Shown here piece after piece: positions 35,152-44,705 of a stretch of DNA of 64,000 nucleotides. Position 1 is the stretch's first letter, and each line of letters opens with the position of its first letter. The notes beneath the pieces were generated by a model. It was given only the letters and a program-made list of their open reading frames with translations. It made no database searches and was not told where the DNA came from. A program made the position numbers and the translations under genes. Origin of the DNA: Siderastrea siderea (lineage: Eukaryota; Cnidaria; Anthozoa; Scleractinia; Rhizangiidae); assembly GCA_964030785.1 (NCBI GenBank), contig OZ034975.1:3676855-3740854 (forward strand), in the 5' to 3' direction.

Positions 35152-35349
35152 ATGGAAAATCAAAATATAAAGAGAGGTCGAGGTAGACCAAGAATATTCA
35201 CCGATGATGAGAGAAGACAACGTAAAACAACATACATGCTAAATGTAGAATGGTATTGTGATATATGTAAAACAGGTCGCAATTATACACTAGCTGGGAA
35301 AACCTGTCATTTGAAAACAAAAAAGCACCAAAAAAATTCTAAAAAATAA
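35152..35349 (+). CDS. AT-hook / C2H2 zinc-finger small protein
   Basis: Sixty-five residues: an AT-hook-like RGRGRPRIF at residues 8-16, then a C2H2-like finger (WYCDICKTGRNY...GKTCHLKTKKH). It probably binds AT-rich DNA. TATTAATAT directly precedes the ATG. Confidence 0.6.
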   Translation: MENQNIKRGRGRPRIFTDDERRQRKTTYMLNVEWYCDICKTGRNYTLAGKTCHLKTKKHQKNSKK

Positions 35350-35451
35350 CATAGTTCAAAGGATTCATAAAAGGATTCATAATTGGATCACTTGAATTGA
35401 TTCAAACGCATTGATAATTATTTAAAAAAATAAAATATATAGTAATATTAT

Positions 35452-35694
35452 ATGTTGAAATTCATAAAATTAGAACAAAAAATAGCATTAATCAATAATG
35501 AAATAGATAAGAAATTTAGATCAATCACTTGTAAATACTGTCATTCAATGGCGACACATGTACTAATTACTGGAGAGTATTCTAACTATGAAGTAAGTAT
35601 AATATGCCATAAATGTTCAGATCGTATAAACAAATTAAAAGGCTATCAACTTGATCTTATGGGATTTGATGACTCCTATAAATTAGCCATTTAA
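35452..35694 (+). CDS. Small zinc-binding protein
   Basis: Eighty residues with CKYC (27-30) and CHKC (52-55), a four-Cys zinc site between two helical ends. The family was not recognised. TATAGTAATATTAT directly precedes the ATG. Confidence 0.55.
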   Translation: MLKFIKLEQKIALINNEIDKKFRSITCKYCHSMATHVLITGEYSNYEVSIICHKCSDRINKLKGYQLDLMGFDDSYKLAI

Positions 35695-35746
35695 AAACGC
35701 ACACTAAACTATTTAAAAATATTTCACTATAGATATAGTATCTATA

Positions 35747-38700
35747 ATGAGATCATATAAAAATAATATATTAGGTATTAATATGAATAAAGATAGTCTG
35801 AAGAAACTCAGTAAATCTGAACTGATCAAATTGCTTCTAAAGCAATCCAAAGGTGTTGAGAGCAATGTGCAGGAAAACATCAAAAGAAGACCAGTACCCA
35901 CACCTCGTAAGAGTGTAAAAGATATGGTCAAGCGGTACGAAGAAAACATTATTCTTCCACCAATGCAGTTTAGGGATGATTACAAACCAAGAACTGTTAA
36001 AAGAAAACCGGTTCCTACACCTAGAACCGTAATTAAACAAATCGACAAAGCTTTAAACGATTTTGTAAAATCTTATGAAATCGATCTAAGAAATGATAAA
36101 GATCCTCTTATTCAAATGCAAAATACACGAAAAGGTGTAGAACGTCAATTATCTATTTTATTGAATGAAATGAAAGGCTTGAAATACGTTGAAACATTGA
36201 AAGTCACTTTCGAAAAAATATCATCTGATGTAATAATTGAAAAGTCAGCATATTTCAATAGCGCAAGTCAAACAATAATCAACCAAGTGGGAATCAGTGA
36301 ATCATTAAAAATTTCTTCAGAAAACATCATAAACAAAATAGCTCAATGGATATCAGAAGGATCGGGATGGACTGTAAAAGAAATTAATAACCATTACCTA
36401 AACATTGCTAAATATGAGCCTATGAAGGGATCCTCATATATCCAACTTCCTGAAGAACTGCGAAACAGTGCTAAAGGTTTAATAAACATGAAAAATAAGG
36501 ATAATGAATGCTTCCGATGGTGTCATATTAGACATATAAATCCACAAGAAAAATATCCTCAAAGAATAAAAAAGGTTGACAAACAATACATTGAAAAATT
36601 AAATTACTCCGGTATTGAATTCCCAGTTTGTATCAAACATTACAACAAAATTGAGAAGCAAAACAGCATCAATATAAATGTATTCGGCTATGAAAACAAA
36701 CAACCTTACCCCATCTATATTTCAAAAGAAAAGAATGAAGATCATATGGAACTACTTTTAATAACTGAAAATGAGAACAATCATTATGTTCTTATAAAAG
36801 ATTTCAACAAATTCATGTATAACCAAACAAAACATGAACATAGAAAACACTTTTGTATGCACTGCCTGCAATGTTTTAGTTCTGACAGGGTATTGAGCAA
36901 TCATAAAGATATTTGCATACAAGTTAATGGCACGCAAGCAATTAAAATGCCAACTAAAGATAACAATATATTAAAATTCAACAACTTTCATAAACAGCAA
37001 CCTGTGCCATTTGTTATTTATGCTGATTTCGAGGCTATCACAGAGAAAATTCATGGATGTCAACAAGAAGGTAAGAAATCATATACTGAGGCTTACCAAA
37101 AACATACCGACTGTGGATATTGTTATAAAGTGGTTTGTTGTTATGACGACAAATATACAAAACCAATACAAATATATAGGGGTGAAAAGGCTGTTTATAA
37201 ATTCATGGAAAATATTTTAGAAGAATTTAAATACTGCAAAAAAGTAATGAAAAAACATTTCAATAAACCATTGAGAATGACAAAAGAGAATGAACAGGAA
37301 TTTGAAAAAGCAAAAGAATGTCATATATGCGATAAAAAATACACTGAGAAAGACATTCGAGTCAGAGATCATTGTCATATTACTGGTCAATACAGAGGCT
37401 CAGCTCACCAAGAATGCAATTTGAAACTCAGAATAAATCCAGAAGAAATAAAAATTCCTGTTATATTCCATAATTTGAGAGGTTATGACAGTCATTTCAT
37501 TATGCAAGAAATTGGAGCTATTGTTAAGAATAATACATACACCAAAAACGAAAAAGAAATTAAAATGAACATAAATGCAATTCCTAACAATATGGAAAAA
37601 TACATGGCTTTTATGCTTGGTAACCATCTGACATTCATTGACAGTTTCCAATTCATGAGCTCTAGTTTGGAAAACCTCGTTAAGAATATGACGAAATGTG
37701 GTGAATGTATAAATTGTAAAAATAGTGTTAAAGCATGTATAACACCAAATTATGATAATCTAATATATACCTCCAAAAAGTTCAAAGGTAAAAAGCTGGA
37801 TCTGATGGCAAGAAAAGGAGTATACCCTTACGACTTCATGGACAGTTTCGATAAATTCAATGAAAAACTACCAACAAAAGAAGACTTTTATAGCCAATTG
37901 AGTGATGAGCATATTTCAGATGAAGATTATACGCATGCAAAGAAAGTTTGGAATACTTTTAAATTGCAAACAATGGGTGAATACCATAATTTATATCTCA
38001 AGTCTGATATCCTTTTATTAGCTGATGTATTCGAAAACTTCCGTAAGACCTGTCTTCAGTATTATAAACTAGATCCATGTCATTATTTCACGTCTCCTGG
38101 TTTGTCATGGGATGCTATGCTAAAAATGACTGATATCAAATTAGAACTAATGACAGACATAGACATGTTTCAATTCATTGAAAAAGGAATGCGTGGTGGA
38201 ATCAGTTATATTGCAAATCGATTTGGTTCAGCAAACAACAAATACATGAAAGAATACGATGATAAGGCGCCCTCAAAGTACATTATGTATCTTGACGCCA
38301 ATAACCTGTATGGTTGGGCAATGAGCCAATATCTTCCTACTGGAGGTTTCAAATGGATGTCAGAAAAGCAGATTAATAAAATTAATTTAGCAAAGTATGA
38401 TGAATCTTGTAACAAGGGGCTGATACTAGAAGTTGATTTAGAATACCCCAAAGAGTTGCATAATTTGCATAATGACTACCCTCTTGGAGCGGAAAAAGTT
38501 AAAGTTAATAATACAATGCTGTCTGAGTATTGTCAGAAAATACAAAAAAAATTCAATATATCAACGGGACTGGTTCATAAACTGATTCCAACATTATCCA
38601 ACAAAGAAAAATATGTTCTGCACTACAGAAACTTGCAGCTGTATCTGGATCTTGGGTTAAAATTGAAAAAAGTCCACAGAGTATTAGAATTCAATCAGTC

Positions 38701-39550
38701 TGCATGGTTGAAGCAATATATTGATTTCAACACACAAAAAAGATCACAAGCAAAAAATGCATTTGAAAAAGACTTTTTCAAACTAATGAATAACAGTGTA
38801 TTTGGAAAAACAATGGAAAACATCAGAAAGCGTGTTGATGTACGTCTGGTCACAGATGATAAAAAATTATTGAAAATGGCTTCAAAACCTACTTTTGTAT
38901 GCAGTAAAATATTCAATGAAAATCTGGTAGCAGTTCACAAGATCAAAGAAACGATAACTCTAAACAGGCCGGCATATGTAGGTATGTGTATTCTTGATCT
39001 AAGTAAGACATTGATGTATGATTTTCATTACAATTATATAAAACAAAAGTATGGAGAAAAAGCCAAGCTTCTATTCACTGACACAGACAGTCTGACATAT
39101 GAGATTGAATCTGAAGATGTTTACCAAGACTTTTGGAACGATAAAGATAGATTTGACAACAGCGACTATCCAGAAAACTCCTCATATTTCGATAAAACAA
39201 ATAAAAAGGTAATTGGAAAATTCAAAGATGAAGCTGCAGGAGTTCCTATTTGCGAATTCGTCGGTTTGCGATCAAAAATGTATAGCTATATAAAAGACAA
39301 CAATAAAGTAGAAAAAACAGCAAAAGGAATCAAAAAGAATATAATAAAGGGAAATATCAAACATGAAGATTATAAAAACGTTTTATTCAAAAATGAACAA
39401 ATGCAACACAAAATGAAAACAATAAGAAGCGACAAACATCAACTCGGAAGTTATGAAATGAACAAAATATCACTCAGCTGTTTTGACGACAAAAGATATA
39501 TATCAAAAGATGGAATCAAAAGTTTTGCTTACGGACATTATGCAATCTGA
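35747..39550 (+). CDS. polB: Protein-primed family B DNA polymerase
   Basis: A 1,267-residue intact polymerase (an inner ATG at 35,783 is possible). Exonuclease motifs: YADFEA at about 425, FHNLRGYDSHF at about 575, and YLKSDILLLADVF at about 750. Polymerase motifs: YLDANNLYGW at about 848, KLMNNSVFGKTMEN at about 1,012, and FTDTDSLTY at about 1,111. A Cys/His insertion at about 524-562 (CHICDKKY...DHCHITGQYRG...CN) looks like an endonuclease VII/HNH-type zinc module. The N-terminal 300 residues contain RRPVPTPR repeats. It replicates the linear genome from protein-linked ends. Its 3' end is 74 nt from the right terminal repeat. Confidence 0.96.
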   Translation: MRSYKNNILGINMNKDSLKKLSKSELIKLLLKQSKGVESNVQENIKRRPVPTPRKSVKDMVKRYEENIILPPMQFRDDYKPRTVKRKPVPTPRTVIKQIDKALNDFVKSYEIDLRNDKDPLIQMQNTRKGVERQLSILLNEMKGLKYVETLKVTFEKISSDVIIEKSAYFNSASQTIINQVGISESLKISSENIINKIAQWISEGSGWTVKEINNHYLNIAKYEPMKGSSYIQLPEELRNSAKGLINMKNKDNECFRWCHIRHINPQEKYPQRIKKVDKQYIEKLNYSGIEFPVCIKHYNKIEKQNSININVFGYENKQPYPIYISKEKNEDHMELLLITENENNHYVLIKDFNKFMYNQTKHEHRKHFCMHCLQCFSSDRVLSNHKDICIQVNGTQAIKMPTKDNNILKFNNFHKQQPVPFVIYADFEAITEKIHGCQQEGKKSYTEAYQKHTDCGYCYKVVCCYDDKYTKPIQIYRGEKAVYKFMENILEEFKYCKKVMKKHFNKPLRMTKENEQEFEKAKECHICDKKYTEKDIRVRDHCHITGQYRGSAHQECNLKLRINPEEIKIPVIFHNLRGYDSHFIMQEIGAIVKNNTYTKNEKEIKMNINAIPNNMEKYMAFMLGNHLTFIDSFQFMSSSLENLVKNMTKCGECINCKNSVKACITPNYDNLIYTSKKFKGKKLDLMARKGVYPYDFMDSFDKFNEKLPTKEDFYSQLSDEHISDEDYTHAKKVWNTFKLQTMGEYHNLYLKSDILLLADVFENFRKTCLQYYKLDPCHYFTSPGLSWDAMLKMTDIKLELMTDIDMFQFIEKGMRGGISYIANRFGSANNKYMKEYDDKAPSKYIMYLDANNLYGWAMSQYLPTGGFKWMSEKQINKINLAKYDESCNKGLILEVDLEYPKELHNLHNDYPLGAEKVKVNNTMLSEYCQKIQKKFNISTGLVHKLIPTLSNKEKYVLHYRNLQLYLDLGLKLKKVHRVLEFNQSAWLKQYIDFNTQKRSQAKNAFEKDFFKLMNNSVFGKTMENIRKRVDVRLVTDDKKLLKMASKPTFVCSKIFNENLVAVHKIKETITLNRPAYVGMCILDLSKTLMYDFHYNYIKQKYGEKAKLLFTDTDSLTYEIESEDVYQDFWNDKDRFDNSDYPENSSYFDKTNKKVIGKFKDEAAGVPICEFVGLRSKMYSYIKDNNKVEKTAKGIKKNIIKGNIKHEDYKNVLFKNEQMQHKMKTIRSDKHQLGSYEMNKISLSCFDDKRYISKDGIKSFAYGHYAI

Positions 39551-39555
39551 AGATG

Positions 39556-39579
39556 TGACGTCACGACACAGCTGTGTCG
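39556..39579 (-). promoter_or_regulatory. Subterminal CRE-like site plus hairpin, right
   Basis: TGACGTCA (39,556-39,563) followed by the perfect palindrome CGACACAGCTGTGTCG (39,564-39,579), the mirror of the left arrangement at 23,412-23,435. Confidence 0.5.
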
Positions 39580-39624
39580 GCCTCCATACAAGTTCCGCAA
39601 ACACAGTCTGCTTTTCTGTTCACT

Positions 39625-39700
39625 ACAAACTTTACTGACAAACTTTACTGATAAACTTTACTGACAAACTTTACTGACAAACTTTACTGACAAACTTTAC
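39625..39700. repeat. 13-bp tandem repeat (5 full units plus a partial), right
   Basis: Reverse complement of the left array, with one unit carrying a C-to-T change. Confidence 0.93.
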
Positions 39701-40435
39701 TTCAAATACAAGTTCATCTGATATTACATGACAATCTGATGACTCATCGGGAAAGTCCCATTTCATCATAAACTTCCTGTTTTCACCAGACATGTCCAGA
39801 CTTGTTTCTCGGTATGACTTCCTGTTGTATGAAGTCACGCGATGTGAAAATGCGTTGGTTTCCGCATGAAATAAAAACATATAGTATCCAAATAATTGTG
39901 CCCATGAAATAAAATACATATAGTTTCCCATAAAATGGAACCAGCATCGCAAAAAGAAACTTCCCCTCTTGATCGCTTCGCGATCAATTCACTGCCTCAC
40001 AAAAGCTCCGCTTTTGTTCCCCAATGCAAAAATATGGATCTAACATATAAAAAAATGATGTGGAGCTATGTGATGGAACCAATATGCCTATTGTGCCCTA
40101 CGACATACAATCTCTGCGAGATTGTATGTCTACCCACAATAGGCCGGAAGGAGGCTCGCTCGTTGACTTCGTCAACGACTTCCCGAGCCTGCTCGCCTCC
40201 TCTCCATAAAATGATTTCCATAAAATAAAAAAAATGATGTGGAGCTATGTGATGGAACCAATATGTCTATTGTGCCCTACGACATACAATCTCTGCGAGA
40301 TTTTATGTCTACCCACAATAGACCTGAAGGAGGCTCGCTCGTTGACTTCGTCAACGACTTCCCGAGCCTGCTCGCCTCCTCTCCATAAAATGATTTCCAT
40401 AAAATAAAAAAATGATGTGGAGCCATAAAATGGAT

Positions 40436-40510
40436 AGTAGTTATAGAGTTGGCGCTGTTCAAGACCAGTTTTGAAAAAACTGGTCTCGAACCGCCAACTC
40501 TATAACTACT
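40436..40510. repeat. Terminal 75-nt palindrome (right)
   Basis: Exact reverse complement of 22,421-22,495, including the asymmetric mismatch and bulge, so both ends are in the same hairpin orientation. Confidence 0.92.
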
Positions 40511-40516
40511 TATGTT
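40511..40516. repeat. 6-bp target site duplication, right copy
   Basis: TATGTT, identical to 22,415-22,420. Confidence 0.9.
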
Positions 40517-40951
40517 TAATTGTCTGTTAAAATAAGCAGTAAGTTACATACTCCGTCCGCGAGTTTAAAGGAAGACATATCTCAGATCAGAACATTTCCA
40601 CACTCTGAGGTATGTGGTGAAACGGAATGTGCATGATAATTTTTTCTTTTATTTTATTTGCGTATACTTTTTTTCTTTTTCATTTTTCCTGCGGGGCGTC
40701 AACGCTATTTTCAAATTATTTTGTCCTCACGATGCCGACATCATGAAGTAGACAGATAAGTTATATTTCTAGCAATGCAAAATAATAAAGGACAAGACAG
40801 ATAATAGCGTCCTCGTTTACATTGCACACTGAATGGAAAACAACATCGGACGGTTGTTTTTGCCTAAAAATGTAATGGAGATTTGCTTCAGGTCAAATGA
40901 AGTAACATTTTTACAACTAACCATTTGGGTCCTTGTTTCTTTTAACAACAG

Positions 40952-41042
40952 AATCAAGATGGCTGTTCAGAAAACAATGTTCTTTCTCTTCGTAATCGTG
41001 TCCCCAGTGGCTGTGATGGCAATGCAGGCCGTAAACTCTGGA
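40952..41042 (+). CDS. Possible host exon coding for a signal peptide
   Basis: A pyrimidine-rich stretch ending CAG at about 40,952 is followed by AATCAAG and an ATG. The reading MAVQKTMFFLFVIVSPVAVM, then AMQAVNSG, looks like a secretion signal, and a splice donor (GAG|GTAAAT) follows at about 41,043. It could be the first coding exon of a secreted protein whose later exons lie further right; the EAR pseudogene at 59 kb is one candidate, about 18 kb away. No transcript evidence is available. Confidence 0.4.
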
Positions 41043-41736
41043 GGTAAATATTAATATAGTTGAAAATAGAAACACAGCCATTAAGTTATTCAGAAATGTT
41101 TAAGCCACCGGCAGGAGATAGGATGCTTCTTGGAAAGATAATTTTGGCGTAGAAATTTGTTGTTAGATGTTAGAGTAAAACCGGGTCAACTACTGTTGAC
41201 CCAAGGCACCTAGGGAAGGCACGAAACGGATGTGTCAAAGCAATTCAATGCAAGAATATATAAGAAATATACAAGAAGCAAAAGTACAAGAATACAAGAA
41301 GCAAAAAATTAATAGGCGGTGTACATGTTGTGCAGTCCATACCGCAAGTGAGTTTACAGAGATTAACCTAACAGGGGAAATGTGTTTGCCAAATTTGCTT
41401 AGTTTTCACCGATTGCGCCATCATTTTGCTAATAAAGCTTCCAGGATTTGGCTTGCCCACTATGAAGGTTTGGAGTTTGGATATCATGGCTTACGGGCTA
41501 TGAAAAGTGGGTATCCTGTTAAGAGGCTTTTCAGTGGGGCTAGAGTAACACCCTAAAAATCCTTAGTATCTGTTCATCGCGCGCAGAAAATGGCCGCATT
41601 GTTCAAGTAAAATATTCCTTAGTTCTGACGATCAAAAAATCAACATATGTAACGGTGGTAGTGAACAAAATAATAATAGTGATGATGATGTTGATGGTGA
41701 TGAGGAGGAGATGGAGGAGGAGGAGAAGTGGTAGTA

Positions 41737-41823
41737 GAGGTGGTGGTGGTGGCAGTGGCAGTGGTAGTGGTGGTGGTTGTGGTGGTGGTGGTGGTGGTGG
41801 TGGTGGTGGTGGTGGTGGTGGTG

Positions 41824-41882
<59 letters not shown>
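41737..41882. repeat. GGT then AGT triplet microsatellite
   Basis: A run of GGT triplets followed by a run of AGT triplets. Frames read through it give Gly, Ser, Tyr or His runs and are not genes. Confidence 0.95.
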
Positions 41883-41883
<1 letters not shown>

Positions 41884-41929
41884 AAAGAAGAGTAGTAGTA
41901 AAAGGAGAATACTCTTAGTCTTTCTCACA

Positions 41930-42179
41930 ATGTTGCTAAAACATTTGCTTGTAACTTCCATTGAGGTAAAGAAGATCGCTGATGCGATTAACAATCGCTA
42001 GCAAAAGCTAACAAAGCTAACGAGGAGCTACAAGAGCAACTAAAGAAGCAAAACAAGAAAATTCAAGATCAGGAATCTCAAATCTCCCAAATTTTATACC
42101 AGAACGACGAAATCGAACAATATACTCGGAAAAACTCTATTGAAATCCATGGAATCCCAGAGGAACTGTATACATGTAC
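41930..42179 (+). mobile_element. L1/Tx1-like LINE, left fragment (ORF1 coiled coil, decayed)
   Basis: In one frame the sequence reads as an ORF1p-like coiled coil (NEELQEQLKKQNKKIQDQES..., then RKNSIEIHGIPEELYTC), but stops and shifts interrupt the start. It breaks off at the ACATGTAC target site of the P-type transposon and resumes at 52,436. The 5' limit of the LINE is unclear. Confidence 0.75.
42172..42179. repeat. 8-bp target site duplication of the P-type transposon, left
   Basis: ACATGTAC, identical to 52,436-52,443. P elements make 8-bp duplications. Confidence 0.92.
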
Positions 42180-42208
42180 CAGGGGGGGGGGGGGGGGGGA
42201 GGTGTCTC
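42180..42208. repeat. P-type transposon terminal inverted repeat, left
   Basis: CA followed by 18 G, then AGGTGTCTC. The right copy has 10 G in the same place. Confidence 0.88.
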
Positions 42209-42235
42209 CAAGGAAGATGTTGGTTCAATCATCAC

Positions 42236-42252
42236 TGCCAGTATGACGTCAC
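42236..42252 (+). repeat. Subterminal inverted repeat, left
   Basis: TGCCAGTATGACGTCAC, matched in reverse complement at 52,360-52,376. It contains a TGACGTCA palindrome, and an AAGATGGCG (YY1-like) word follows about 20 nt further in. Confidence 0.9.
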
Positions 42253-43041
42253 GCTTCGCGCTAGTGGTTTTCAAGATGGCGGGCGAAGTGGCAATCGTAG
42301 GACGATCTACAAATGTGGCATTTTCCTCGCTTACATTCCTTCATTTACTAAAGTCAAAAATGCAGAGACAATTGGGAAGATAACCGACTCTTTTTTGGTA
42401 TTTTTCTGGTAGATCAGACGATAGATTATTTTTTAAATTAACTGAAACTCGCTCTCCAAGTGTAGAATGTTCGAGGAAATCTGTCAACAGGTCGCGCTTT
42501 CGAGGGTCACTGCATAGCGAATTTACGTTGTCTTGTAACAGAAATAGGAGGTTTGGCACAGGATATAATGTTCTTTATGTATGTGGAGTATCAGACTTTA
42601 AGCATTTGTGGATCTTCACGTCTTTCCCCTCAAAGTTGAACATCCGAGCGGCTGAGGGGAAGGAGCTGCTTTAGTCAAGACTTCATGGTACACAGGTGAG
42701 AAATCTGAACTTAATACAGTATTATATTGAAATTTCTTTATTGCCATATAACTTTGCTAGTGCAACTGTCACAATTTAAGATTAAATACTACTCTTGGAA
42801 TTTTGTGGAAGTATGTATTTTCTTTAGACTGTAAAATTGTAAAATCCACTTTTAATGTTTGTGTATATAGGAGCCATGCATTGGGGGTAGCCAGTGAGGA
42901 ACTACACAGTTCATGAAAATCATTACCATTTAAAATCATAGTAAAAGTCAAATGATTCAGCCATGAACAGTTTCCTTTGTATCAGTTGCTTTTCATTTTC
43001 AGTTGGTTCTTCCAGCTGTATAGAATACAAATTATTCTGAC

Positions 43042-43485
43042 TTATGCAGGGGATGTTCCTCTCCCATGCTCCACATCAACATTATCACTTTCGTTAGAAG
43101 AGAAATTGCTTTCTTCCTGCAGGGCATAAACCATTTCTTTAAAGGATGTCCTTAAAGGATTTAAATAACTAAATCGGGGTTCACTAATAGATTCGTGTGA
43201 ATTTTCGTCAACACAACTTGTTGTTTCTGTTACCCTTGGTTGAGATTTCTGTTTTTTTGTGGGATGCCTTTCTGGTGTATATCCTTGTTTTACAGGGGTT
43301 AAATCGCGTCGTTTTAAATTGTTTGTTTCGGAAATATCTTCCCCTGCTTGTACCAATGTAATCATATTTGAGTCATTAATGAAAGTTGCAGGCACAATAT
43401 GAGCTAGTTCATTTTGACTGAAATTGTCTCTCTTAGAAGCCTCGGTATAATTATCAATACTAAAATCAGATACAAATGTTATAGG
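43042..43485 (-). CDS. Unrecognised C-terminal coding part of the transposon
   Basis: An open minus-strand frame downstream of the USP-like part, rich in Ser, Asn, Thr and Lys, with a basic PVKQGYTPERHPTKKQKSQP stretch. It begins at the edge of an AAT-repeat insertion, so it may be a separated 3' part of the long gene or a separate exon. No domain was recognised. Confidence 0.4.
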   Translation of the reverse strand, partial: PITFVSDFSIDNYTEASKRDNFSQNELAHIVPATFINDSNMITLVQAGEDISETNNLKRRDLTPVKQGYTPERHPTKKQKSQPRVTETTSCVDENSHESISEPRFSYLNPLRTSFKEMVYALQEESNFSSNESDNVDVEHGRGTSPA

Positions 43486-43575
43486 TAATAATAATAATAA
43501 TAATAATAACAAAATATTTATATAGCGCCAATATCCTAAAAGTTCAAAAGCGCTTTACAGAAGTAACGTTAAAAA
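43486..43575. repeat. Small insertion with (AAT)n and a GCGCTTTACA-type motif
   Basis: A run of AAT triplets, then TTTATATAGCGCCAATAT and AAAAGCGCTTTACA, words found in a widespread SINE/MITE-like family of marine invertebrates. It probably inserted into the transposon's 3' part. Confidence 0.5.
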
Positions 43576-43613
43576 TATTAAAAACACTATTAAAAAAATA
43601 AATATAAAAATAG

Positions 43614-44705
43614 TTAAAAAGTTACAGTGGTGTTACAGTGCTGTAACAGAAGGTCACTTAGGTCAGCAATTTTCATATTTAATTTCATAGGGATATTGTG
43701 ATACTGTAGAATTGCTTTAATGTTTGCCAGTTTTGCTTTATTGTCACTTAAGGACAGCAGGCATTTATGTTGCTGAACAATTTCCTTAATGATTTCTTGA
43801 TTATTTGAATGAATGGACTTGTAAAAAGTAACACAAGGATTGCTTAAGATTGTAGGATGCTTTGTTTTGCTTTGTTCAAACATTAAAAGATACAAACTCT
43901 CCTTTTCTAAAAATAATGGCTTTAGACCAACAAAGGTTGCTTTGCCATTATTCCATAAACCATTATAGGCAAACCATCCCTTTTTTAAGTGTTTTTGAGT
44001 AGAATACACCTCGCACCAGTAGTGATGTGATTTTAAGTAAACAATACCAGACAATCTGTATGTACAGTTGTTGACTTCAATTGTGGTGTTTCCCTTGCCT
44101 AGGTTTGGAGTATACCCCTTAGAAGAGTTGTGTGTGTACCCTACAAAGAAAATATCAGGTGTGTTTGTTACACTCGTTGAACCCAGCAGTGTTGCACCAC
44201 ATGTGTTGGGATTATAATTGACCGTGCATTCAGAATCACTGGTACATATATCATTTCCATCAATTTTTGTCAGGACAGAGCATTTTGATGCTGGTGTAAA
44301 ATCATTTAATGTCAATTTGTGTTTTATCACTTGAATAACATCAAAGTCATTTGAGTTTAAGAAGAGGTGTGTTTCTAAAACATCATCAGTGGAAATTGGA
44401 AACACACTATGAGTGAAACTGCGACATGAATTGTGGCTTTTGTCATTTCCACAAGTGTATGAATAATTTGTTTTGATTGAAAATGTGTCTCGAAGTTCAC
44501 CAGGCATTGATTCTAGAAGCCTGTAGATAATGGAGATGAGAGAGGCTTCTTTTCCATATGCATAATATGTAAACCCACTTTCTGTCTTATCTCTCAACCA
44601 CTTCCACAGTGTCATTTTACTTTCGTGAAATTTACCTTTCTCCCTCAACACAAAAGCTTCAAGTAGCTGTTTCAAGCCTTCTGTTAGTTTCGTATTTATA
44701 AAGAG
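43614..44705 (-). pseudogene. USP-like protease, C-terminal part (frame-broken from the upstream ORF)
   Basis: An open frame of about 363 codons with no ATG at its start. The C-terminal region reads like the His box of a ubiquitin-specific protease: YRLSGIVYLKSHHYWCEVY, then GWFAYNGLWNNGKATFVG and ESLYLLMFEQ. The expected Cys box is not here but at the end of the upstream frame (about 44,740-44,770), which overlaps this one and is offset by one base. The two therefore form one protease domain, joined by a -1 shift, an unseen intron, or broken by an indel. Confidence 0.6.

Larger units (their letters stand above)
22421..40510. mobile_element. Complete Polinton/Maverick (adintovirus-like) element B, 18,090 bp
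   Basis: Bounded by an exact 6-bp target duplication and by terminal inverted repeats beginning 5'-AG, as is usual for Polintons. It encodes the full Polinton set: protein-primed DNA polymerase B, integrase, adenain-type protease, packaging ATPase, major capsid and penton-like proteins, plus about ten accessory genes. All large genes are open except the zinc-finger/PLA2 gene, which is broken once. Identical terminal repeats, apart from copy number of a 13-bp unit, argue for a recent insertion. It is AT-rich, unlike element A. Confidence 0.97.
39625..40510 (-). repeat. Right terminal inverted repeat, 886 bp
   Basis: Reverse complement of 22,421-23,384, with five full plus one partial 13-bp units in place of eleven. 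The 78-nt length difference equals six units. Internal variants, such as the two slightly different 185-nt subrepeats, occur in matching order on both sides. Confidence 0.95.
40517..41929. other. Host sequence between element B and the LINE
   Basis: Mostly gene-free. It contains one possible host exon (40,952-41,042) and a triplet microsatellite. A 108-residue frame at 41,230-41,556 has no recognised features. Confidence 0.5.

Noticed and set aside
41632..41994. Tyr/His-run and Gly/Ser-run frames near 41.8 kb
   Set aside because: They are readings of the GGT/AGT microsatellite.
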